A stretch of 9,754 nt of DNA from an uncultured bacterium (lineage in GTDB: Bacteria; Patescibacteriota; Patescibacteriia; 2-12-FULL-60-25): assembly GCA_937968025.1 (NCBI GenBank), contig CALBSL010000148.1, positions 1 through 9,754 on the forward strand, in the 5' to 3' direction. The notes beneath the pieces were generated by a model. The model saw only the letters and a program-made list of their open reading frames with translations, was not told the origin of the DNA and did not search any database. Below are positions 1-7,641 of the stretch, one piece after another. The position numbers and the translations under genes are program-made. Position 1 is the first letter of the stretch. Each line of letters starts with the position of its first letter.

Positions 1-983
1 CCACGATTCGCCTCAGGCGAGCGAACGCGTTCATACAAGGACGACCAGCTTCCCTGCCCGACTCCGAAGAGGAGCGATCCGTTCCATGCTTCACTCGTGA
101 CACGTGCGCTCTCTTGCACGCCGAGACGAGCGAGCACCGGATGCCCCGCAGGCTGCGGAACCGTACCAACCAACCCCACAACGGCGAGCATCGCTACAGC
201 AGCAAGAGCCGTCACGCGCGCACGTCCGCTCTCCTGTTCGCGATGGCGATACCGCAGAACGGCTGTCACCGCCAACCCAAGCAGCATCACCACCCAATAT
301 TCTCCCTGATCGAGCCAGGTGAGCCAACCAAGTCCTAGCGCTCCCATGCCCCAATCAAGACGAGTTCGTTCGCGCTTCGCAAGAATTCCAAGCACCACGA
401 GGAGCACCGTCCACCCGACCATCAGTTCATTTCCCAGTGGGCTAAAGAGTCGAGCGGCAGGACCCCCGGGCGACAGATCGATCCACCCGAGCCGCTGTAC
501 ACCCGACAGCACCATCGCTCCGCTCGTCGCCAGATAGATGATGGATCGTGATGGCAACCATCCTGCAACGCGTCCCTGCGCTCCCATACACAGTGCCGCA
601 ACCGATAGCACAGTGACGAGCGCTGAACCGGTGATTGATCCACCAACCCCGAGTACCGCGACAAGTGGTGCAGGAGCACCTAACGCAGAAACGGTCGTCG
701 TCACGAGCAGGAGAGCCGCCAGGATCAAGAGCGAAACGGGAAGCGAGCGCGACGCGTGCGCATCACGGATGAGCCATACGCTCGATAAGATGAGAGCCGT
801 CGCCATACCCAACAACAAAACCGTGAGCTTCACCGTCTCGTGCGGTTCCACCAGCCCGCTCCACCACAGCCATGCCGAAAGCCCGACCGTGACCGCAATG
901 ACGGCCGCGATAGCCCGCTCGATCATGGGTCGGCGCTGTGTGGCCCGGTGTCGTTCGGCTACACCGAAAACGTGTGAATCCAT
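1..983 (-). CDS. Polytopic membrane protein, O-antigen ligase/polymerase-like, 3' end beyond window
   Basis: An open frame of 327 codons starts at ATG 983 and runs uninterrupted off the left edge, so the C-terminus is missing. Hydrophobic stretches suited to membrane helices fall near residues 23-43, 52-72, 82-100, 117-135, 147-163, 187-203, 228-245 and 257-274. After the last comes a polar stretch, residues 299-326, reading AWNGSLLFGVGQGSWSSLYE then RVRSPEANR. This resembles the conserved loop of CPR Wzy/O-antigen ligase-like proteins (fuller form: G-x-GPGTF, then an aromatic/charged run ending PxxxN), and FSPLGNEL near 180-187 fits the FN-x-x-G segment of the same family. Such enzymes polymerise or ligate surface polysaccharide at the outer face of the membrane. 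The frame is real because the opposite-strand frames here lack coherent hydrophobic segments. The start is supported by a TATCCT hexamer exactly 6 nt upstream; no Shine-Dalgarno sequence is seen. The family call is from remembered motifs, and another polytopic membrane protein is possible. Confidence 0.6.
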   Translation of the reverse strand, partial: MDSHVFGVAERHRATQRRPMIERAIAAVIAVTVGLSAWLWWSGLVEPHETVKLTVLLLGMATALILSSVWLIRDAHASRSLPVSLLILAALLLVTTTVSALGAPAPLVAVLGVGGSITGSALVTVLSVAALCMGAQGRVAGWLPSRSIIYLATSGAMVLSGVQRLGWIDLSPGGPAARLFSPLGNELMVGWTVLLVVLGILAKRERTRLDWGMGALGLGWLTWLDQGEYWVVMLLGLAVTAVLRYRHREQESGRARVTALAAVAMLAVVGLVGTVPQPAGHPVLARLGVQESARVTSEAWNGSLLFGVGQGSWSSLYERVRSPEANR

Positions 984-989
984 GGCTTC

Positions 990-995
990 AGGATA
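990..995 (-). promoter_or_regulatory. Putative -10 hexamer TATCCT, 6 nt before ATG 983
   Basis: On the minus strand TATCCT is followed by GAAGCC and then ATG. The spacing is identical to that of the hexamers before GTG 4935 and GTG 7641. TATCCT is a weaker match to TATAAT, and no convincing -35 was found. Its place just beyond the 1022-1046 hairpin fits a new transcript beginning after termination. Confidence 0.4.
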
Positions 996-1021
996 CCGGT
1001 TTCGTGGGCTTCTCACAATCA

Positions 1022-1046
1022 AACAAGCAGCGGATGGCTGCTTGTT
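1022..1046 (-). terminator. Hairpin terminator after the 1294-residue gene
   Basis: AACAAGCAGC (1022-1031) and GCTGCTTGTT (1037-1046) form a perfect 10-bp stem with a 5-nt loop. Read on the minus strand, the stem begins 4 nt after the TAA stop of the large secreted protein gene, is preceded by an A-rich run (AAGAAG) and ends in TTGTTTGATT, a modest T-rich tail. The U tract is not strong, so some readthrough into the membrane protein gene at 983 is possible. Confidence 0.7.
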
Positions 1047-1050
1047 CTTC

Positions 1051-4000
1051 TTACGGAGCTCCCGGCTCTCCATCGACAGGCGGTGCCACGTCGGATGGAT
1101 CCGGCTCGGTTATCACTTGGGACTCCTCGTTAGGCACGCTCACTTCCTCAACCACGTCGTTCAGAGGAAGCTCTTCATCTACGGGCACCACTGGCTCCGT
1201 TGATGTGGTTACTGCCTCAACACTCGTTCCCTGTTCCACCACCGGCTCCGTCGTTGTTGAACTGCTTGGTTCTTCTTCCACTAGCGGATCCTCGACCGAC
1301 GCTACCGCTGGAGGGGTTTGCTCATCTGCTGCCGGCGGAAACTGGATCTCCCCTGAGACCGGATCCATCGGGAACCGGTTTCCTGTCGAGAGAACAACGC
1401 TTGGGGACTCGCCCACCTCCTCTGCCGTCCAGGCAAATCGTGCCGCACGCCCAATCGGCGCGCCGAGGACGATATCAAACCCTTCTGGCGTCACCCGATC
1501 AATCCACCAACCCGATTCTACCTGCGTATACGGCGTCACCTGTAAGAGTGGGTAGCGAATAAACCCATCGAGCAGAACACGTACCCTTGATTGACCCAGC
1601 GTAATCTGTGCGAAACCACTCTTGGCGACCGCCGCCGCAACCGCACCTTCTGCATCAGCGAGCTCCGTCGTCGGCCCGCCCCACCAACCTGGATTCACGA
1701 ATACCTCGATACTCCCCACATCGCTCCCGGAGTACGCCTCGAGCGCGATGCCGACCGTCGGACCGGGTTCCGTCGCCTTCACCGCTACACCCGGGATCGT
1801 TGACGGAGCGAGCACGTCACCCGCCTCAATCGCCCCATTCATGGTTGAAATATGCGTTGGGACTCGGCCAGCGAGCGCAATAGGGTACGCATCCTCCTGT
1901 GGCCGTCCGGCAATAAACCCTGGCTTGGTTGAAACGATACCGACCACCATCTCATCCGGACGAAGGCTCCGCTGAACGTACAGTCTCGATCCGCGGCGAA
2001 CCGTCACCACATCACCCGGCTCCAACTGATCTGGCGAGACGTACCGCTCGGCATAATCATAGCCATCTTGTGACTGCCAACCATCTGCGTTGGTAGAGAT
2101 GTATCGTCCCGTATCTGCGGTATCGTCGACGAAAATGTACGATTCCTGTTGCGCCACCCCACGAGCAGACGGGAACAATTTCCCACCGATGACGACGTCG
2201 CCCGCTGTTTGGAGGGTACCCGTATTCGACAGCTGCAAGAGCGTCGAGCTCGCCCAACCAATCGTGAAGGCTGACTGTACTGCAGAGGAAACGTGGTTGT
2301 AGAGACGAAACTCACTGGCAACTGCACTGGTTCCATCCCAGGCGCTTCCGAGAAAACTCAGTGATCTAGAGCTGAATACCGAGTCAATGGCCGTTGCCGT
2401 ACCTGCGGCACGCACCCCGATATCCTGCCCAACCGTCGTCATGGTTCCATCCGCTAGGAAGAGTGATGAGGCATCGTATCCTGGCTGAAGGTAGACCTCG
2501 ATGAGCCCGTCGACGTCTGTTGCCTCCAGCGCTCGACCAATAATGCGACCGGCGCGCGTCGCCTTCATCGCTACACCAGGCACGGCGGATGAGGTGAGCG
2601 GATCCCCGGCGCGAATCGTGCCTTGGCTTACCGTCACCTTCACCGGCACACGCCCGACAAGTGCTACCGATGCGTCACCCCCTGTACCGAGAATAAACCC
2701 GGGCCGCGTCGAGACCACACCGGATAACGCCGCATCATACGGAATCCCCGGACTCTTCTTCATGTGAAACGGGACGTCGGGATCGAGTACGAGCACATCC
2801 CCAGGCTCAACTTCACCCGAGATATGATACCGTTCCGCTAAGTCGAAGGCGTTCGCCCCGATGGCATCGTCGGCGAGTAAGCTATACACGGTACTCGTGC
2901 TGGCGAAATCAATACATGTTGAAGCGGTACTCGTGTTATCAAGACACACGCCGAAACGAGAAGCCGCACTATTGTAAGCGAAGGCCGAGACGTAGGAGTT
3001 CGTCCCGGAAGCGTTCGCTGAATCACCCACTAGCAACCGGTTGGTAAAAATTCCCCAGGATCGGTTCGTGTTGGCGTTTGCCTGGTTCACAACCGAAAGC
3101 ACCGCACCCGTGGCGGTATTCGCATCAAAACGAGAAGCGCCCGACGATGAAATCCCACCCTGACCAACCGCGAGACGATTCCGAACCTCGGCAACCCCTT
3201 CAACGAACAGATCGCCCGTGGCACTCAGCGAAAAGAAGGCTCCGGTCCCTCCACGAAGGACGTTGACAGAGATACTTGGAAGCCGAACAAAACGAAGCGA
3301 GCTGGCGTTATTGGTCGCCAGAATCAGCACGTCACCTCGTTGAGCAAAATCATTGATTGTATCCGCCGAGCTTATGGAACCGAGCAACGTCGGCAAAGTT
3401 GATGACGTCGAATCATATACTCGATAGGCAGAGATACCTGTTCCATAGGCAAAGAGTCGACCGCCGTTATCAAACACCCGTGAAGCTCCCGTGATACCCG
3501 TCAGTGTCGCATCAACCACCCCTTCGTTGAGGTTCACGGCAACAACCTGCCCGCCTGTGGAAAGCGGAACATAGCCGGTGCTGCCTCGAATAAACAGGTC
3601 CGTTGCTCCGTCGCCGATTGAAACCCAATATCCCGAGAAGTTCGGATCGAGGGGATTAGAGATGTCTGTCCGATAAAACTCGCTTGCTCCAGATACATCA
3701 GCGACCGTGATGATGGTATTTCCGTACAATCGCGAACGAGTAGGCCGCTCACCCACAAAAATGGATTCTGTAATTGCCATCGATGCCGGGGAACGAATGT
3801 CTACGGCAATGATTCGCATGTCATACGAACCGACAACATACGCTGCTTGGCTTCCAACGAGAATATCGATCCCGCTCGACACCTGCGTTAAATCAGGCAA
3901 TACGATGGACGAAACGAGGACTGGGTTTTGGATTGAATCGTAGCGGTGGACGGAGAGCTCTCGATTCGTTCCCGTATCAATAACCACATACACCCTGCCG

Positions 4001-4935
4001 CCATGGACCGTGAATCCTCCAATTTCATAGCCAAGCGAAATCTGCCCACCTAGTCGGGGCTGACTTGGGTCTTGTACATCAACCAAGTAAATAGAGGATG
4101 TCGCTTGAATAAAGGCGACCGAACCTTCGAGTTCAATTTTTGTACCTGACGCAGATGATGGAAGGGCGAGCGTGGCTACCAACGAGTTTGCGAGACTGCT
4201 CGTGATTCCGCTCGAAAGCGTACCCGCAAACGTCGATGTAGCTGCGACATGCATTTGCGAAGTCGTCACCGATCCTTCACGATTTAATGAATAGACCGTT
4301 GCCCCGGTATCGTTGACCCCTCGAAACAAGTAATCAAAGGCGCTGCTCGTTCCGCCAGAACGCACTTCGAGCGCTGTTCTGGTAGCGGTTGCCGCATCCG
4401 ATGTGGTTTGGTGAATGGTAAAGAGCGACTCTCCGCTTAACGCTGTCGAAGACGCCGACATGCCCTGGAGCTGACTGGCGTTATCTGCCTGAAGCGCCTG
4501 TGGAACAGCGGTAATTCTCCGGCGGGGGGTCATCTCGCTGTCAGAGCCGATGGTGATTCCCAGGTACAGGGTTTCTTGGTCCCAATCAATCGTATTGAGT
4601 GGATTTTGACCGGATGCAATATCTCCAAGCTCAATACTGAGCAAACTACTCGTCACCGTCACCGAGAGAGCGGTGGGCGAACCGAGTGTGCCGGCGGCCG
4701 TCCAGAGCGGAGTAGATACTCCCGATGCAGCGGTATAGATAGAAAACTTCACTGAATACGTCCCGTTGGCAAGCGGGTTTCCTTCAGCATCTGCCAATCT
4801 TGCTTGGTAGGTAATGGTTGGCGTCACGGTCGCACGAGCAACGGAGGCGGTTGATACGATACACCCTAAAACGAGCATCAACGAGATGGCTCCGAAAAGA
4901 ACAGCGTGTAGCGCTCGATACATTCGCTCGATCAC
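1051..4935 (-). CDS. Large secreted multidomain surface protein with beta-propeller-like region and duplicated AERY/EPGDV module
   Basis: 1294 residues. An N-terminal signal sequence (hydrophobic 10-29, likely cleavage after the ARA at 34-36) sends it out of the cell. Residues 38-150 form a beta-rich domain with TITYQARLAD, GNPLANGTYSVKFSIY and TPRRRITAVPQALQAD, typical of CPR and other secreted fibre-like proteins. Residues about 266-555 contain LVIVD-type repeats such as YLVDVQDPSQPRLGG, IIAVDIRSP and YRTDISNPLDP, suggesting a beta-propeller. Residues 697-817 and 959-1083 are two copies of a module with (L/Y)AERY, EPGDV, VSTRPGF/VSTKPGF, GRVP, AGD and PGVAxKAT. Residues 1110-1170 form another beta domain, and the last ~100 residues are a Pro/Glu/Thr/Ser acidic tail. 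There is no LPXTG motif, C-terminal helix or peptidase S74 domain, so its attachment is unknown. Two cysteines (664, 674) could form a disulfide. GTG 4935 was chosen because TATACT lies 6 nt upstream; ATG 4923 is the alternative. An adhesive or structural role is inferred. Confidence 0.85.
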   Translation of the reverse strand: MIERMYRALHAVLFGAISLMLVLGCIVSTASVARATVTPTITYQARLADAEGNPLANGTYSVKFSIYTAASGVSTPLWTAAGTLGSPTALSVTVTSSLLSIELGDIASGQNPLNTIDWDQETLYLGITIGSDSEMTPRRRITAVPQALQADNASQLQGMSASSTALSGESLFTIHQTTSDAATATRTALEVRSGGTSSAFDYLFRGVNDTGATVYSLNREGSVTTSQMHVAATSTFAGTLSSGITSSLANSLVATLALPSSASGTKIELEGSVAFIQATSSIYLVDVQDPSQPRLGGQISLGYEIGGFTVHGGRVYVVIDTGTNRELSVHRYDSIQNPVLVSSIVLPDLTQVSSGIDILVGSQAAYVVGSYDMRIIAVDIRSPASMAITESIFVGERPTRSRLYGNTIITVADVSGASEFYRTDISNPLDPNFSGYWVSIGDGATDLFIRGSTGYVPLSTGGQVVAVNLNEGVVDATLTGITGASRVFDNGGRLFAYGTGISAYRVYDSTSSTLPTLLGSISSADTINDFAQRGDVLILATNNASSLRFVRLPSISVNVLRGGTGAFFSLSATGDLFVEGVAEVRNRLAVGQGGISSSGASRFDANTATGAVLSVVNQANANTNRSWGIFTNRLLVGDSANASGTNSYVSAFAYNSAASRFGVCLDNTSTASTCIDFASTSTVYSLLADDAIGANAFDLAERYHISGEVEPGDVLVLDPDVPFHMKKSPGIPYDAALSGVVSTRPGFILGTGGDASVALVGRVPVKVTVSQGTIRAGDPLTSSAVPGVAMKATRAGRIIGRALEATDVDGLIEVYLQPGYDASSLFLADGTMTTVGQDIGVRAAGTATAIDSVFSSRSLSFLGSAWDGTSAVASEFRLYNHVSSAVQSAFTIGWASSTLLQLSNTGTLQTAGDVVIGGKLFPSARGVAQQESYIFVDDTADTGRYISTNADGWQSQDGYDYAERYVSPDQLEPGDVVTVRRGSRLYVQRSLRPDEMVVGIVSTKPGFIAGRPQEDAYPIALAGRVPTHISTMNGAIEAGDVLAPSTIPGVAVKATEPGPTVGIALEAYSGSDVGSIEVFVNPGWWGGPTTELADAEGAVAAAVAKSGFAQITLGQSRVRVLLDGFIRYPLLQVTPYTQVESGWWIDRVTPEGFDIVLGAPIGRAARFAWTAEEVGESPSVVLSTGNRFPMDPVSGEIQFPPAADEQTPPAVASVEDPLVEEEPSSSTTTEPVVEQGTSVEAVTTSTEPVVPVDEELPLNDVVEEVSVPNEESQVITEPDPSDVAPPVDGEPGAP
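1687..2061 (-). repeat. AERY/EPGDV module, copy 2 (coding repeat)
   Basis: It encodes residues 959-1083 of the large secreted protein, opening with YDYAERY, then LEPGDVV, VSTKPGF, LAGRVP, IEAGD, IPGVAVKAT and IEVFVNPGW. It matches copy 1 at 2485-2847 motif for motif in the same order, but the residues between motifs have diverged, so the duplication looks old. Confidence 0.75.
2485..2847 (-). repeat. AERY/EPGDV module, copy 1 (coding repeat)
   Basis: It encodes residues 697-817: FDLAERY, VEPGDVL, VSTRPGF, LVGRVP, IRAGD, VPGVAMKAT and IEVYLQPGY. I know this module from large secreted CPR proteins, often near phage-tail-fibre-like regions. Its biochemical role is not known to me. Confidence 0.75.
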
Positions 4936-4941
4936 AGAGCG

Positions 4942-4950
4942 AGTATACCA
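4942..4950 (-). promoter_or_regulatory. Extended -10 promoter TGGTATACT, 6 nt before GTG 4935
   Basis: TGG plus TATACT forms an extended -10 element in the 42-nt gap between the 887- and 1294-residue genes. No good -35 lies 16-18 nt upstream. The expected transcript start, about 7 nt beyond the hexamer, falls on the G of GTG 4935, predicting a leaderless mRNA. An AAGGAG at 4957-4962 lies upstream of the -10 and could not serve as the ribosome site of such a transcript. Confidence 0.6.
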
Positions 4951-4977
4951 AACTCTCTCCTTACTGGCGATGATGTA

Positions 4978-7641
4978 CTACGTCGATTTTGGAATGAGTG
5001 CGAGCGGTTCACGAATCACGGCCAGTGATTCCTTCCGGAGATCAATGTCATTCGAGACGAATCGGTCGTATCCCGGCACATCTGCCGTGACATAATACAC
5101 ATTCTTCCCTGCAAAAAATGCATACTTTCCGTCCCCGTCAGTCACCTGCGTTTCTAATAGCTTGTTGTATTTTTTATCAAACACCCGCACAACGGCTTTC
5201 GCGATAGGCTTGCGCGAACGACCGTCGTAGACGATGCCCCAATTTTTGGGTTTTGGTGGAACGGCGAGACGACGGAAGAGGAAAAACAACCCAATCTGTA
5301 TGACGCCGAAGATCGCCATACCCGTCGTCGGCTGCAAAAGATACGCGATGCCAGCGATCCCCAAGCTTCCCACGCTTAAGCCGTGCTGGAACACTCTCCA
5401 GCGTCGGCGTTTCAGTACCGCCGCCGGCGTTTCCGTCGCTTCAACTGGATCTACAGGAATGTTCGGTGTGAGCGTGGCGCTTGCCTGCACTTCAATCGGC
5501 TCGCCATGATAGAGGTCAACGAGCTCGATATCCATTGTTTGACCTGCAAGGGCAACGGAGGGGAACACGAACCCCGGCTTCACCACCTGCAATCGATACG
5601 CTCCAGCGGGACTCAGGAAGGCAAAACGGCCCTGGGCATCCGTAATGCGAGTTTGTTTTACCGCTCCCGTTGCTCCATCAAGTAAGCGCACAATCGCTAG
5701 ATCAACCGGCTGCTTGGTGATGGCGTTATACACCAATCCCCATTTTTCTCGCCGGCGTCGGCGAATGAGCAGCGCGGGCTGCGTAAGCAAAAATCGTAAG
5801 TACGCCAAGACATTAAACGATGAGGCGGCAGCAGCCGTGGCTCCGACCGTCGCCACAACCGCAGCGGGTGCGGCAATCTCTGCGACGGCTTGTGCAGCGG
5901 GGGTACGCGCCTGCTCGACGATCTGGCCAACAAGGTCAGCGGTCGCCTGTGCCACAAGTGCAATATTCTCGGCCGTTGTCGCATCTGCCTGAACCGCTGT
6001 CAGTGGACTCACTAAGTCACGATCGAGCACGATGCGCCCAGTGAGCGCTCCGCTCTCGACCAGCAATTCCTGACGTACCGTACGCCACCCATCTTTCTTT
6101 ACATCGATCCGATACCTCCCACCAGAAACATACCGCCTCACCACACCCGACGACCCTGACGTGATAGCGCCAAGCGAAGACCAGCGCGAGCCTATTCGCT
6201 GCTGCAGCACCACCTCTCCATCAGAGAACGGGACTGTTTTATCCTCTTCCTTCAGCGCAATTTCGAAACCAGCAACAACCTCTAACTCCAGCGGCGATCG
6301 TTTCTCAGGTTCACTCAACGATCGAATAATCACTTCACCGCGTTGCACGCCCAATCCCGCTTCCGTCTGAATGGTCGCAAACATCCCACGTTGATCGCGG
6401 GTAAAGGCGTATCGTGAACCCTCAAACTCAACCCAGGCTGTGGCATCCGCGCCTATTCCTTCCGCACGCAATACGATCGCTTCGTTTGGATACACTCTGA
6501 AACGACGCGTTGGCGATACCTCTGCGGAAAGTGGTCCCACCTCCCAACGCAACACTCGGCGAGGAGCGCTCGAGCCGGGATCATTGACGGAGGGCTCTAC
6601 CGGCACAACGACCGTCGCGTCTCCCGATCCCTGATCTCCGCTCGCGGGAGCCGTCGGGATCACGGGAATATCTACTACTGGGACACCTCCATCAACGGAG
6701 GGTATGGCACCACCGCCACCACTCGAAGCTGCTCCGGTACCACCGCTCGCTGCGGATCCACCGCCTCCTGCCGATGCACCGCCCGCCGCAGAGCCGGTAC
6801 CTGATGCAGCCGCCGAGCTCGAACCTCCGCTCGCAGCCGTACCAGCCGCGGTTCCCGCAGCTGAACCAGCAGCCGCGCCCGCTGACGCAGCATCAGTGGC
6901 CGATGTTCCATCCGTGGGAGAAGAGGGGGTTGTGCCGTCGGGGGTTGTTGGTGGCGTCACCCCGTCTGCCGCCGTGGGTGGAGTTGGGGGCAGCCCTGCA
7001 GCTCCCGGCGCACCCGCGGCACCAGCCGCACCCCCGCCGCCACCGGAGGCATCAGATGATGGAGTCGAAGGCGCTGGGACCGTAAATCCGACACTAAATC
7101 CTCCCGATGAAGCCCCGACAATCGTGACCGTCGATGCACCGAACCCTTCAAATCCACCGCCAATCTTCACCTCGTATCGTCCAGCGGACGATGGGTTAGT
7201 GATTCGCTGTGTTCCGTCAGCGGTGTTCGTTCCAATCCGAATCGACACGGGTGCACCGTCGACGATCTCTGACGCCCCCACATCCGATGGCGGCGTGAGC
7301 GTGATCGTTTGTCCAGAAATAACCGCCCCCCAAACTCCTGCAGCAGGCGATGCAGCGATGTTCTCGCTTACTTCGTATGAGGCACCGTGCAACAGATCGA
7401 TATCTGCAGGGGTGATTGCCGCAAGAGAGAAGCCGCTCGCAAAAGTGACGCTTATCGTATCAAGAACGGTGGATACGCCGTTCTCCATCTGAAAACGAAT
7501 ATCAAAATTGCTTTGTGTTCCCGCCGCTTGAGAGGAAGCGCGCACAGATGTACCGACAGGAAGCAACGCAGCACTCGTTGTGCGATACGCAAAAAGGGTG
7601 CAGAGCACCATCAGTACGAATGCGGAACGCAAATATCTCAC
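4978..7641 (-). CDS. Multidomain membrane protein with Gly/Ala/Ser linker and carboxypeptidase-regulatory-like modules
   Basis: 887 residues from GTG 7641. That start overlaps the previous gene's TGA as GTGA, lies 6 nt after a TATACT, and places a clean signal peptide at the N-terminus (hydrophobic 7-18, cleavage near TTSA 21-24). A further-upstream ATG at 7728 would add 29 hydrophilic residues lying inside the previous gene. Order: beta domain 25-185; Gly/Ala/Ser/Pro/Thr linker about 191-360; Ig-like domain 365-455; Cna-B/carboxypeptidase-regulatory-like domain 456-540; an Ala-rich membrane segment near 585-606 with a second short hydrophobic stretch to 626 and the basic run RRRRRR; module WGLVYNAITKQP (634 on) with TDAQGRFAFLSPAGAYRLQV; two helices about 751-769 and 772-789; and a second module WGIVYDGRSRKP (801 on) with TDGDGKYAFFAGKNVYYV. 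Basic residues flanking the helices suggest that both WG(L/I)VY modules are cytoplasmic. A role linking the surface to the cell interior is inferred. No enzymatic motif was seen. Confidence 0.85.
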   Translation of the reverse strand: MRYLRSAFVLMVLCTLFAYRTTSAALLPVGTSVRASSQAAGTQSNFDIRFQMENGVSTVLDTISVTFASGFSLAAITPADIDLLHGASYEVSENIAASPAAGVWGAVISGQTITLTPPSDVGASEIVDGAPVSIRIGTNTADGTQRITNPSSAGRYEVKIGGGFEGFGASTVTIVGASSGGFSVGFTVPAPSTPSSDASGGGGGAAGAAGAPGAAGLPPTPPTAADGVTPPTTPDGTTPSSPTDGTSATDAASAGAAAGSAAGTAAGTAASGGSSSAAASGTGSAAGGASAGGGGSAASGGTGAASSGGGGAIPSVDGGVPVVDIPVIPTAPASGDQGSGDATVVVPVEPSVNDPGSSAPRRVLRWEVGPLSAEVSPTRRFRVYPNEAIVLRAEGIGADATAWVEFEGSRYAFTRDQRGMFATIQTEAGLGVQRGEVIIRSLSEPEKRSPLELEVVAGFEIALKEEDKTVPFSDGEVVLQQRIGSRWSSLGAITSGSSGVVRRYVSGGRYRIDVKKDGWRTVRQELLVESGALTGRIVLDRDLVSPLTAVQADATTAENIALVAQATADLVGQIVEQARTPAAQAVAEIAAPAAVVATVGATAAAASSFNVLAYLRFLLTQPALLIRRRRREKWGLVYNAITKQPVDLAIVRLLDGATGAVKQTRITDAQGRFAFLSPAGAYRLQVVKPGFVFPSVALAGQTMDIELVDLYHGEPIEVQASATLTPNIPVDPVEATETPAAVLKRRRWRVFQHGLSVGSLGIAGIAYLLQPTTGMAIFGVIQIGLFFLFRRLAVPPKPKNWGIVYDGRSRKPIAKAVVRVFDKKYNKLLETQVTDGDGKYAFFAGKNVYYVTADVPGYDRFVSNDIDLRKESLAVIREPLALIPKST
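5002..5256 (-). repeat. Carboxypeptidase-regulatory-like module, copy 2 (coding repeat)
   Basis: It encodes residues 796-880 of the 887-residue protein. Shared with copy 1 are WGIVY, KPI, AVVRVFD, TQVTDGDGKYAF, a Tyr-rich strand and PGY. The fold expected for this family is a small transthyretin-like beta-sandwich. Confidence 0.7.
5497..5754 (-). repeat. Carboxypeptidase-regulatory-like module, copy 1 (coding repeat)
   Basis: It encodes residues 630-715: KWGLVY, QPVDLAIVRLLD, TRITDAQGRFAF, AGAYRLQVVKPGFVFPS and YHGEPIEV. It lies between the first membrane segment with its Arg run and the two-helix hairpin that leads to copy 2. Confidence 0.7.
6562..7071 (-). repeat. Low-complexity linker-coding DNA (Gly/Ala/Ser/Pro/Thr)
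   Basis: It encodes residues about 191-360 of the 887-residue protein: Gly/Ala runs such as GGGGGAAGAAGAPGAAG, a Pro/Thr/Asp stretch, then Ala/Ser/Gly repeats up to about residue 312 and a Val/Pro-rich end. It is probably an extended, flexible, exported spacer between the N-terminal beta domain and the membrane-proximal domains. The DNA is very GC-rich and repetitive, so its assembled length may be less reliable than that of its surroundings. Confidence 0.8.

Noticed and set aside
538..1203. Plus-strand 221-codon open frame
   Set aside because: It crosses the antisense of the membrane protein, the terminator hairpin and the end of the large secreted protein gene. Its composition is mixed with no hydrophobic or domain pattern, whereas the minus frame shows regular membrane helices.
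4924..4942. 6-bp hairpin TCGCTC/GAGCGA around GTG 4935
   Set aside because: The upstream arm overlaps the -10 and would not be in a transcript starting at about 4935. A stem this short is expected by chance.
4957..4962. AAGGAG as Shine-Dalgarno for the 1294-residue gene
   Set aside because: It lies 21 nt before GTG 4935 and 33 nt before ATG 4923, too far from either, and upstream of the likely -10.
6704..7492. Plus-strand 262-codon open frame rich in Pro and Ala
   Set aside because: It is the antisense of the Gly/Ala/Ser linker and N-terminal domain of the 887-residue protein. GC-rich low-complexity DNA keeps the opposite frame free of stops, and no promoter or recognisable domain supports it.
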